Assembly: GCF_900112415.1 (NCBI RefSeq)
Contig: NZ_FOLV01000018.1
Location: 1 to 64,000 of the forward strand
DNA length: 64,000 nucleotides
Reading direction: 5' to 3'
Source: Bacillus sp. 491mf
GTDB lineage: Bacteria; Bacillota; Bacilli; Bacillales; Bacillaceae_G
Part shown: positions 1 to 6,803 of the stretch, piece by piece
How the letters are laid out: the number at the start of each line of letters is the position of its first letter
Position numbering within the stretch: position 1 is the stretch's first letter
Notes under the pieces: generated by a model
Told to the model about the DNA's origin: nothing
The model's database searches: none
The model's input: the letters and a program-made list of their open reading frames with translations, nothing else
Program-made: the position numbers and the translations under genes

Positions 1-110
1 TACATATTTTTAGCGTTTTGGCAAGATTCTTGAAAATAAGAATACATACGATGTCCTTTTTTAATCCAAATCTGAAGAGTTTTATAATGTATTTGATTTT
101 CCGTTGTCAT
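1..110 (-). CDS. Start of a TnpB-like (IS200/IS605 OrfB) protein, cut by the window edge
   Basis: The minus strand is open from an ATG at 110 to the window edge (36 codons), with a good ribosome binding site (AAGGAGGTGA, complement of 115-124). The start reads MTTENQIHYKTLQIWIKKGH and continues with an NAKNMY stretch. This resembles the N-terminus of TnpB/OrfB proteins of IS605-type elements, which often begin with a lysine-rich segment followed by an N-(L/M)-Y-N motif. TnpB is an RNA-guided nuclease carried by these elements. Only the first 36 residues are visible, so the zinc finger and RuvC catalytic residues cannot be checked. It could be another small lysine-rich protein. Confidence 0.5.
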   Translation of the reverse strand, partial: MTTENQIHYKTLQIWIKKGHRMYSYFQESCQNAKNM

Positions 111-583
111 TTTTTCACCTCCTTGTTAAGGGTATTATACCAAAACAAGAACGTACGTTTCTATTTATTTACTTGAAAATAAAATATTTTTTCGATTCAC
201 CTCACCACCTTCACATATGTTTAGAGGTGGGAGTCCTCTCGAAAGATATGATAGAAGACAACATTAAAAAGATTGTTGCCCCGTGTATTCATAATGGTAA
301 TATCTCTTGCTCCATTGCCACAATTATCCCCTACCTTTTTCTTATAGCATTTCACTACTCAAACGAAGAGTATGCAAAATTTATAAAAAACAAATCTTTA
401 TCACGTTCACCTAAAAAAATACAAGTAGGTTAGTACTACAATTTTTTCTAATCGCACGAAAAGAAATGTTAAATAATTCGGAATCTTATGATAAAATTAA
501 AAGCGCTTACATTATTTTAAAAGGAGCGATGCGTGTACAACATGTAACATCTTATTTTTTTCACTTAGAAGGAGGATGTATAT
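111..583. other. Intergenic region between the TnpB-like gene and phhA
   Basis: No convincing gene is present; the open frames here have no ribosome binding site or family resemblance. An inverted repeat at 205-230 (CCACCT facing AGGTGG, with an ACATATGT palindrome between the arms) lies about 100 bp upstream of the TnpB-like start. That is where the left end of an IS605-type element would be, but the boundary is not proven. The right part holds the phhA upstream region with a cre-like site at 498-511. Confidence 0.45.
498..511 (+). promoter_or_regulatory. Candidate cre (CcpA) site upstream of phhA
   Basis: The sequence TAAAAGCGCTTACA reads on the other strand as TGTAAGCGCTTTTA. That matches the catabolite-responsive element pattern TGWAANCGNTNWCA except at one position. 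It lies 73 bp before the phhA start, so it would suit carbon-source control of aromatic amino acid breakdown. The assignment rests on pattern alone. Confidence 0.4.
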
Positions 584-2338
584 ATGACAAAAAAAACAGA
601 AATTCCATCACATTTAAAACCGTATGTATCAAAGCAGCATTACGATCAATACACACCAATTGATCACGCTGTATGGCGCTACATTATGAGACAAAATCAT
701 AACTTTTTAAAAGACGTTGCACATCCAGCTTATGTAAACGGATTGCAATCTTCCGGGATTAACATAGATGCCATTCCAAAGGTTGAAGAAATGAATGATT
801 GTTTAGCACCGAGTGGTTGGGGCGCGGTTACAATTGACGGATTGATTCCAGGCGTGGCATTCTTTGATTTCCAAGGACACGGACTTCTTCCTATTGCGAC
901 GGATATTCGCAAAGTGGAAAATATTGAATATACACCAGCTCCAGATATCGTTCACGAAGCAGCTGGTCACGCCCCGATTTTACTCGATCCTACATATGCA
1001 AAGTACGTGAAATTGTTTGGGAAGATTGGAGCAAGAGCCTTCTCTACAAAAGAGGAACACGAATTATTTGAAGCGGTTCGCCAATTAACGATTGTAAAAG
1101 AAAGCCGCACATCTACACCAGAAGAAATTATAGCAGCAGAAAATGAGGTAGCAGAAAAGCAAAAACATATTTCCGGTCTGTCAGAGGCAGAACAAATTTC
1201 ACGCCTATTTTGGTGGACAGTAGAATACGGGCTCATTGGCGATCTACAAAACCCGAAAATTTACGGTGCAGGTCTTCTTTCCTCTGTTGGTGAAAGTAAG
1301 CACTGTTTAACCGATGCAGTTGAAAAAGTACCTTTCTCTATTGAAGCATGTATTCAAACAACTTACGATGTAACGAAAATGCAACCGCAACTGTTTGTTT
1401 GTCAGTCGTTTGAGGAGCTTATCGATTCACTTGAAGCATTCTCAGAAACAATGGCATTCCAATTAGGCGGTACAAAAAGTTTAGATAAAGCACTACACTC
1501 CGAAAATATAGCAACAGTCGAGCTAAATAGCGGATTACAAATGACAGGCACGCTCGCTGAAATTGTAAAAGATGAAAACGGCGAAGCAATTTATATGAAA
1601 ACAAATAGTCCTACTGCATTAGCAATTCACCATGCGCAATTACAAAATCATTCCACAGTAGTACATCAAGACGGCTTCGGTACACCAATTGGCTTATTAC
1701 AAAATGATCTCGCATTAGAATCTTGTACGGATGAAGAATTACACGCATTAGGAATCGTTATCGATAATAAGGCTGAGCTTACTTTTAAAAGTGGTGTACA
1801 CGTAACAGGAACAGTAAGCGATATAATTAGAAATAAGGAAAAAGTCGCTGTTATTTCGTTTACAAATTGTACTGTAACGCTGAAAGACCGCTTATTATTT
1901 GATACATCATGGGGTACATTTGACATGGCAGTTGGTTCAGCTATTACTTCTGTATTCCCCGGGGCAGCAGATCCAGCAGCATTCTTCCAGGTGGATGACG
2001 AAGAAGAAACAACACCTGCACCGCATATTCAATCCGAACTAGAAAACATGTACGAAACAGTTCGCAACATTCGGGATGAAAGTTCACTACATGAACAGCA
2101 CACAGAACAACTTATCGCGATTTATCACGTACTAGAACGATTTTATAAAAAAGAATGGTTACTGCGCATTGAAATTTTAGAGTTATTAGCGAGTCATAAA
2201 GTGGAGATCCCAGAACGCAGAGCATTATTACAAGAACTTTCCTCTTTTACAAATAATGATGCCGTGCAGCGCTTAATCAATAACGGACTTGCCTTAATTC
2301 CATTAAAGGATGGGACAAATAATGCAAAGACTAACTAA
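584..2338 (+). CDS. phhA: Phenylalanine 4-monooxygenase (aromatic amino acid hydroxylase), long form
   Basis: This enzyme hydroxylates phenylalanine to tyrosine with tetrahydrobiopterin-type cofactor, Fe(II) and oxygen. The catalytic domain fills roughly residues 1-290. The iron ligands are visible as HEAAGH at 124-129 (H124, H129) and E214 in FWWTVEYG. The start has a strong AAGGAGG site 9 bases upstream. At 584 residues it is about twice the length of the usual 260-300 residue bacterial enzyme. The extra C-terminal half (about 300-584) contains two related segments at about 312-345 and 398-433, each with a pattern like SG-x3-TGT-x3-I, followed by an acidic linker and a helical tail. phhB overlaps its 3' end. 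The catalytic assignment is firm; the role of the C-terminal half is unknown. Confidence 0.93.
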   Translation: MTKKTEIPSHLKPYVSKQHYDQYTPIDHAVWRYIMRQNHNFLKDVAHPAYVNGLQSSGINIDAIPKVEEMNDCLAPSGWGAVTIDGLIPGVAFFDFQGHGLLPIATDIRKVENIEYTPAPDIVHEAAGHAPILLDPTYAKYVKLFGKIGARAFSTKEEHELFEAVRQLTIVKESRTSTPEEIIAAENEVAEKQKHISGLSEAEQISRLFWWTVEYGLIGDLQNPKIYGAGLLSSVGESKHCLTDAVEKVPFSIEACIQTTYDVTKMQPQLFVCQSFEELIDSLEAFSETMAFQLGGTKSLDKALHSENIATVELNSGLQMTGTLAEIVKDENGEAIYMKTNSPTALAIHHAQLQNHSTVVHQDGFGTPIGLLQNDLALESCTDEELHALGIVIDNKAELTFKSGVHVTGTVSDIIRNKEKVAVISFTNCTVTLKDRLLFDTSWGTFDMAVGSAITSVFPGAADPAAFFQVDDEEETTPAPHIQSELENMYETVRNIRDESSLHEQHTEQLIAIYHVLERFYKKEWLLRIEILELLASHKVEIPERRALLQELSSFTNNDAVQRLINNGLALIPLKDGTNNAKTN

Positions 2339-2630
2339 TGAAGAAGTACAAGAAGAGTTAATGAAGCTCGGTAAATGGACAATAAAGGACGAGAAATGGA
2401 TTGAACGAAAATACATGTTCTCGGACTATTTAAAAGGTGTCGAATTTGTTTCTGAAGCGGCCAAACTATCAGAAGAACGCAATCATCATCCGTTCATCTT
2501 GATCCAATATAAAGCGGTAATTATTACGTTATCATCGTGGAATGCCAAAGGATTAACAACACTTGATTTTGAAATGGCAAAGCAATTTGATGAGATGTTT
2601 TTACAGAACGAAAAAGCGATTATAAGATAA
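2322..2630 (+). CDS. phhB: Pterin-4a-carbinolamine dehydratase
   Basis: This enzyme dehydrates the 4a-hydroxy-pterin formed by phenylalanine hydroxylase, so the cofactor can be reduced and reused. The protein is 102 residues, normal for the family. It shows the conserved ERNHHP motif (residues about 52-57) carrying the catalytic histidines. The gene overlaps the last 17 bases of phhA in another frame, which points to translational coupling. I chose the ATG at 2322 because AAAGGATGGG lies about 10 bases upstream; an in-frame ATG at 2310 has no comparable site. A terminator follows directly, so phhA-phhB is a two-gene operon. Confidence 0.92.
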   Translation: MQRLTNEEVQEELMKLGKWTIKDEKWIERKYMFSDYLKGVEFVSEAAKLSEERNHHPFILIQYKAVIITLSSWNAKGLTTLDFEMAKQFDEMFLQNEKAIIR

Positions 2631-2635
2631 TTTTC

Positions 2636-2672
2636 AAGGAACCAGCCAGAAACTTTTCTGCTGGTTCCTTTC
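2636..2672 (+). terminator. Intrinsic terminator after phhA-phhB
   Basis: AAGGAACCAGC pairs with GCTGGTTCCTT across a 13-base loop, six bases after the phhB stop codon. The run of T after the hairpin is short (TTTCAT). Confidence 0.8.
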
Positions 2673-2711
2673 ATATATCAAAACTTATAGGAGGTTTTAC
2701 ATTTATATAAA

Positions 2712-3116
2712 TTAACCTTTTTTCAAAATCGTATCTTTTAAAAACCGATCTACAAACCCTTCTGCTTTTACAACAAATAAATACAAACCCATTGTTAATA
2801 ACGCTAAGTCTAACTCATATCCTGAATGCTTTCCATCCCCTAATAAGCCAAATGGTCCGTTCACTTTTACAATTGCTCCAACTAAAATAAGTGCAAATAA
2901 TAATCCTACATATCTCACACCTAAACCGATAATTAATAACGCACCGCCAACTACCTCTACCGTCGCAACGCCATATGCAAGACCACCTGGTAAACCAATA
3001 CTTGTAAACCAACCTGCAATATTATCGATTCCTGCTTGGAATTTCTTTAAACCATGAGCAAAAAATATTATTCCTAATACAACTCGAATTATTAAATTAC
3101 CAATATATTGATTCAT
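2712..3116 (-). CDS. DoxX family membrane protein
   Basis: A 134-residue integral membrane protein with about four hydrophobic segments. It begins MNQYIGNLIIRVVLGIIFFA and contains a FAHGLKKF motif early on, typical of DoxX-type proteins. The family is linked to quinone or thiol redox systems in some bacteria, but no reaction can be assigned here. The ATG at 3116 has AAAGGAGAG eight bases upstream; a longer in-frame start at 3161 has none. It is divergent from the XRE regulator at 3272, which makes that regulator a plausible but unproven controller. Confidence 0.8.
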   Translation of the reverse strand: MNQYIGNLIIRVVLGIIFFAHGLKKFQAGIDNIAGWFTSIGLPGGLAYGVATVEVVGGALLIIGLGVRYVGLLFALILVGAIVKVNGPFGLLGDGKHSGYELDLALLTMGLYLFVVKAEGFVDRFLKDTILKKG

Positions 3117-3205
3117 CTTTTCTCTCCTTTTTGTTTTGTCATACGAAACTTTTATTATCATTACAAAACATACACTAAATTTTTTTAACCGTCAATTGAT
3201 TTTTA

Positions 3206-3236
3206 TTGAGAAAAAATAAAAAAGATTTGCTATGAT
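3206..3236 (+). promoter_or_regulatory. Candidate sigma-A promoter for the XRE-cupin regulator
   Basis: TTGAGA (3206-3211) and TATGAT (3231-3236) are separated by 19 bp. The -10 is preceded by TGC, forming an extended -10 element. It lies 35 bp before the start codon. Confidence 0.45.
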
Positions 3237-3271
3237 ACAACTATCTGTTATTAAAAAGGAGCACGATTTTT

Positions 3272-3817
3272 ATGAATATCGGTTCGACAATACGGGAAAT
3301 TCGCCAGCGCAGAGGAATTACAATTGCACAAATATGTGAGGGAACAGGGCTTTCTAAAGGATTTATGAGTCAAGTGGAAAACAATAAAACATCTCCATCT
3401 ATTCTTACTCTTGAAACAATCGCTCATTTTTTTAATGTTCCTCTTCCTTATTTATTGTTAGAGCAAAAAGATCGGATGAAAATTGTAAAAAAAGAAGAAC
3501 GGAAATATAGTATTTACGGAAAAGATCAACAAAAAATTGAACATGTGGCCGAGCAGGGCGGACTGTGTTTATCATTAGTAGAAATTCCTGCCGGCTTTCC
3601 GATAGAAAACACACCGAATGCTCATGAAGGTGAAGAATGCCATCTTGTTTTGCGCGGAAAATTAGAAGTACAACATGGAGAAGATATTGCCATCGTAGAA
3701 GAAGGAGATTCGTTTTCTTGGAGCGCATGTGTACCTCATATCGTTCGTAATATTGGTGATGAAGCTGCACTTCTTCTTATTTCAAGCCATACTGAAAATC
3801 GAAAGCATGTATATTGA
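3272..3817 (+). CDS. XRE-family transcriptional regulator with C-terminal cupin domain
   Basis: A 181-residue protein. Residues 5-65 form a helix-turn-helix of the XRE/Cro type (IAQICEGTGLSKGFMSQVEN). Residues about 110-175 form a small cupin barrel (HEGEECHLVLRGKLEV, then EEGDSFSWSACVPHIVRN). Proteins of this build usually sense a small ligand in the cupin and repress neighbouring catabolic or resistance genes. An AAAAGGAGCA ribosome binding site precedes the ATG. The divergent DoxX gene is the nearest candidate target. The ligand cannot be predicted. Confidence 0.88.
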   Translation: MNIGSTIREIRQRRGITIAQICEGTGLSKGFMSQVENNKTSPSILTLETIAHFFNVPLPYLLLEQKDRMKIVKKEERKYSIYGKDQQKIEHVAEQGGLCLSLVEIPAGFPIENTPNAHEGEECHLVLRGKLEVQHGEDIAIVEEGDSFSWSACVPHIVRNIGDEAALLLISSHTENRKHVY

Positions 3818-3860
3818 AGCATTGTGAACAAATTTGTTTGCAGTGCTTTCTTTATAGAAT

Positions 3861-3897
3861 AAAAAGAGCAGGTTATTATTCTCCTATCCCTGCTCTT
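3861..3897 (-). terminator. Terminator for the GNAT gene, overlapping its 3' end
   Basis: AAGAGCAGG at 3864-3872 pairs with CCTGCTCTT at 3889-3897. On the minus strand it is followed by a T-rich tract (complement of AATAAAAA). The hairpin overlaps the last codons of the acetyltransferase at 3876. Confidence 0.65.
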
Positions 3898-4391
3898 CTT
3901 ATTGAATAAACGAGAACATCCATATCATGGAATACAACAGTCTTCTCATAAACCATCCCTGTCTTTCTTGCAACAAAAATAGAAGCTGGGTGATTCGGAT
4001 TTATAAGAGAAATAAGTTTCTGAAGCTTTAATACTTGAAAGCTATAATCTCGAAATGCCGCTGCCGCTTCTTTCGCAAATCCGTTTCCCCAATACTTTGG
4101 CAGTAGCCAATAGCCAACTTCAATCTCTTCTTTTCCATCAACGCGTTGCTTAACAAGTCCCGCATGTCCCATTGGTTCTCCCGTTTCCCTATGTAACATT
4201 AAAAATAAACCAAGTCCACGTTCGTATCCAGGCAAGACCCAGCTCTCAAGATTTTTTTTACATTGTTCATACGTTTTTGGAGTCCCTTTCCCAATGTAAC
4301 GAATTACTTGATTGTTCCCCCATAAAGAAGCGTAAAAATTTAAGTCATCCATTGTATATTTACGAAACTGTAAACGGTCTGTATGAAACAT
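3876..4391 (-). CDS. GNAT family N-acetyltransferase (RimJ/RimL type)
   Basis: A 171-residue protein that would transfer an acetyl group from acetyl-CoA to an amine, possibly a protein N-terminus or a small molecule. It begins with a TDRLQFRKYTMDD segment typical of the RimJ/RimL subgroup, carries a YWLLPKYWGNGFAKEA acetyl-CoA binding loop at about 93-108, and ends with the usual NPNHPASIFVARKTGM segment. An AGGGAGGGAGG site precedes the ATG. The gene start overlaps the end of the upstream LacI-type regulator by 32 bases, so the two are co-transcribed and probably translationally coupled. The substrate is unknown. Confidence 0.88.
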   Translation of the reverse strand: MFHTDRLQFRKYTMDDLNFYASLWGNNQVIRYIGKGTPKTYEQCKKNLESWVLPGYERGLGLFLMLHRETGEPMGHAGLVKQRVDGKEEIEVGYWLLPKYWGNGFAKEAAAAFRDYSFQVLKLQKLISLINPNHPASIFVARKTGMVYEKTVVFHDMDVLVYSIRRAGIGE

Positions 4392-5415
4392 GTCCTCCCT
4401 CCCTTCTTGTCGATTCTCTTTCTATAACGGAAATAGGTAATTGTATCTGTTGCAAATGTTCACCTTGTGATTGTTTATGCAATAGAATAATAGAATGCCT
4501 TGCCATACTTGCAATTGAGGTGGAAATAGTCGTTATATTAGGATTCATCATCATCGACAGCTCCTGATTATCAAATCCAATCACACCAAAATCTTTTGGG
4601 ATGCAAATTCCCATTCGCTGCGCTTCCATAATTATTCCGGCAGCTATTTCGTCACTACCTGTAAAAACCGCATCGGGAGCATTTTTCATAGATTGCATTA
4701 TTTGTATCACCCGTTTCCCATCCTTTAATCCATAACAATTAGGAAATATCCATTCCTGTCGCAATGATAGATGTTGCTCACATAAAGCTCTTTTATATCC
4801 TTTATACCTTTTTCGTTGCGCCTTACTTTTTAATGTATCGTAACAAAATCCAATGCGTGTATATCCTTTTTCTAAAAGATGCTTTGTTCCTAAATACCCT
4901 GCCCGTTCTTCATCAAATTGAACTGTTGATACCAATTCTGTTTCTACATGCTCATTACATATAACAATCGCACCTGAAGTACTTACACATTCGATCTCCT
5001 CTATGGGCAAAGAAAGTGTCGCAAAAATAAGCCCATCTAGCTTCTTCGTTCTTACGTAATGGATAAATTCTCTTTCCCTCTCTGGTACATAATTTGATTG
5101 TAATATCACAACGTCATAACAATCTTCTTTTAAAATATTACTTACTTCTTGAATGAATTGACTAAAGAATGGATGGTATAAATTCGGTACTACTACACCG
5201 ATTAAATTCGTTTGAAGGCGTCGTAAATCTTTTGCTACCGCTACAGGGACATAATTTTTTTCATCAATAATCGCTTGCACTCTTTCTCTTAATTCTGTTC
5301 GAACATACGGATGATGATTAATTACACGAGAAACGGTCGCTTTCGAAACCCCAGCTAATTTAGCGATATCTTCAATTGTAGAAATTTTGAATCTCCCCCT
5401 TGACCTGTAACGCAT
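4360..5415 (-). CDS. LacI-family transcriptional regulator
   Basis: The N-terminal LacI helix-turn-helix (TIEDIAKLAGVSKATVSRVI, beginning around residue 12) is followed by a periplasmic-binding-protein-like effector domain, with GTKHLLEKGYTRIGF and a FTGSDEIAAGIIMEA segment. It would bind an operator near its own gene or a sugar-uptake gene. The only canonical in-frame start upstream of the DNA-binding domain is ATG at 5415, which has no ribosome binding site. A good AAGGGGGAG sits inside the frame, spaced correctly for an ATT codon at residue 11, so the true start is uncertain. Co-transcribed with the downstream acetyltransferase and divergent from the HAD phosphatase gene. Confidence 0.88.
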   Translation of the reverse strand: MRYRSRGRFKISTIEDIAKLAGVSKATVSRVINHHPYVRTELRERVQAIIDEKNYVPVAVAKDLRRLQTNLIGVVVPNLYHPFFSQFIQEVSNILKEDCYDVVILQSNYVPEREREFIHYVRTKKLDGLIFATLSLPIEEIECVSTSGAIVICNEHVETELVSTVQFDEERAGYLGTKHLLEKGYTRIGFCYDTLKSKAQRKRYKGYKRALCEQHLSLRQEWIFPNCYGLKDGKRVIQIMQSMKNAPDAVFTGSDEIAAGIIMEAQRMGICIPKDFGVIGFDNQELSMMMNPNITTISTSIASMARHSIILLHKQSQGEHLQQIQLPISVIERESTRREGGHVSYRPFTVS

Positions 5416-5474
5416 TTCAGAATGTACAGTATATAGTAAGTTATATATCTATTATAAATGGAGTGACCTTAAAT

Positions 5475-6245
5475 ATGGGAAAAATTCAAATTTTAGGAGA
5501 AATCATTCATGCAAAGGCCGTTGCTTTCGATAAGGACGGTACGTTATTTCAGGCTATCCCGTTTTGGCATGAAATTGATAGACTAAGAAAAGATAAATTT
5601 TCACAAATTGTCGGCGATGGATACGAGTCACTTTGGGAAAAAGCAGTTGGTTTCGTCCATCCTGATCAAGTTGATTTTAAAGGACTATTAGCAGTGGCCC
5701 CTGAAGAGGATGAAATCATTGTTACCGCGAGCTTGTTATATCAAATTACAAAATACCCATGGCATCACTGTAAAGAACTTGCCGCTGCTATTTTTAAAGA
5801 AAGCGATGAAGAGCTATGCATCGCAAATGCTTTTCATCCAATTGAGGGAGCAGCAGATTGTATAAGTTCCTTGCAAAGCGAAGGCATTTATGCAGGTGTT
5901 TTAACATCAGACAATAAATCACGAACAAAAAAATGTATCGAACTTCTTGGCGTGCCACCACTACATTTTCTGCTTACTCCAGAAGATGTGACGTACGGAA
6001 AACCAAACCCAGAGATGATTATAAAAACATGCGCACAACTTGGCATTGAGACAAATGAACTCATTATGATCGGGGACACTGTTGTGGATGTAAAAATGGC
6101 TAAAGAGGCAGGCAGTATTGCTGTAGGAATTGCCAATCACGAGCATGCAATAGAAGAATTAACACCGTATGCTGATTTTATCATTACAGCTTACACTGAC
6201 ATTCAAGTGTTAACTAAAAAAACGTTACTCAAAGACACTCTTTAA
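5475..6245 (+). CDS. HAD-family hydrolase (phosphatase, phosphoglycolate-phosphatase-like)
   Basis: A 256-residue haloacid dehalogenase superfamily enzyme that would dephosphorylate a small molecule through an aspartyl-phosphate. Motif I is FDKDGTLF (about residues 17-24), with nucleophile and acid Asp separated by one residue. Motif II is LTSD, and motifs III/IV appear as TYGKPNPEMI and MIGDTVVDVKMAKEAG. An alpha-helical cap lies between motifs I and II. The ATG at 5475 is preceded by GGAGTGACC; an upstream in-frame ATG at 5400 overlaps the LacI gene and has no site. The substrate cannot be told from sequence. Confidence 0.88.
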   Translation: MGKIQILGEIIHAKAVAFDKDGTLFQAIPFWHEIDRLRKDKFSQIVGDGYESLWEKAVGFVHPDQVDFKGLLAVAPEEDEIIVTASLLYQITKYPWHHCKELAAAIFKESDEELCIANAFHPIEGAADCISSLQSEGIYAGVLTSDNKSRTKKCIELLGVPPLHFLLTPEDVTYGKPNPEMIIKTCAQLGIETNELIMIGDTVVDVKMAKEAGSIAVGIANHEHAIEELTPYADFIITAYTDIQVLTKKTLLKDTL

Positions 6246-6256
6246 GTAACGTTTCT
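6221..6256. terminator. Terminator between the HAD gene and yrhC
   Basis: AACGTTACT (6221-6229) pairs with AGTAACGTT (6245-6253). It overlaps the last codons of the HAD gene and is followed by TCTATTTAT. On the other strand an A-run becomes a T-run, so it could serve both convergent genes. Confidence 0.6.
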
Positions 6257-6258
6257 AT

Positions 6259-6495
6259 TTATAGTGGCTGTTCATGCTTGTTCTCCTCTAATTTGTCACG
6301 CAGCACTCTTGCACGATAGAAAAAATAAAATGAACCGCCTAAAAAAGCAGCAATCACACCCATCATGGCAAACATTTGCACCGCTTCTTTTTGTCCATTT
6401 GGGAGTAATAAACCGAGCATTAAAAATGCACTTAGCGCTAACATGACTTGACCGAAACGAATATAATCAGCAATTTTTTGCTGTAATTCTTTCAT
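6259..6495 (-). CDS. yrhC: YrhC-like small membrane protein
   Basis: A 78-residue protein with two hydrophobic segments (about 15-32 and 40-60) and a charged tail rich in R, K and E. The layout and opening (MKELQQKIADYIRFGQVMLA) fit the YrhC-like family. In B. subtilis yrhC follows mccB in the yrrT-mtnN-mccA-mccB operon. Here mccB lies about 3.4 kb upstream with adhE in between, so this copy has been separated from its usual operon. An AGGAGGAGTGAGTAA site precedes the ATG. Its function is not known. Confidence 0.7.
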   Translation of the reverse strand: MKELQQKIADYIRFGQVMLALSAFLMLGLLLPNGQKEAVQMFAMMGVIAAFLGGSFYFFYRARVLRDKLEENKHEQPL

Positions 6496-6614
6496 TATTT
6501 ACTCACTCCTCCTTTTCACTGTATCATATTTTCATCGTTTCGTAGGCAAGTAAATGCAGCCAATGAGGGAGAAGTTTTCCATGATATATACAAATTGAAA
6601 AGATGGGATAAAAA

Positions 6615-6755
6615 CACTTTTCTTTTTAGAGGAGGGCGAGAATATCTAGCCATGCATAGAGACGGTCAAAGCCTTTTCCTGCCACATGCGAGGTTTAAAA
6701 CAAAGAGAGAAAGCAAGTAGCAGTCACTTTTTGTTCTGCATAGCAGTGACTTACA
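6615..6755 (+). repeat. Dispersed repeat family 2, copy 1 (plus orientation)
   Basis: A segment whose core (about 6626-6725) contains GAGGGCGAGAATATCTAGCC, a GACGGTCAAAGCCTTTTCC stretch and CCTGCCACATGCGAGG, followed by an A-rich AACAAAGAGAGAAAGCAAG run. Closely related copies are at 9695-9845 (inverted), 23461-23580 (inverted) and 56785-56930 (same orientation). None contains a gene. Boundaries are approximate because I aligned the copies by eye. Confidence 0.75.
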
Positions 6756-6767
6756 TGTTGAAAAATC

Positions 6768-6796
6768 AAAAAAAGAGCCGTAATCAGTACGGCTCT
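6768..6796 (-). terminator. adhE terminator
   Basis: AGAGCCGT pairs with ACGGCTCT around an AATCAGT loop. On the minus strand it is followed by a run of seven T, just after the adhE stop. Confidence 0.9.
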
Positions 6797-6803
6797 TTCT
6801 AAT

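Noticed and set aside
104-663. Two plus-strand frames upstream of phhA
   Set aside because: Neither has a ribosome site or a recognisable composition. One overlaps the phhA start and the other overlaps the TnpB-like start.
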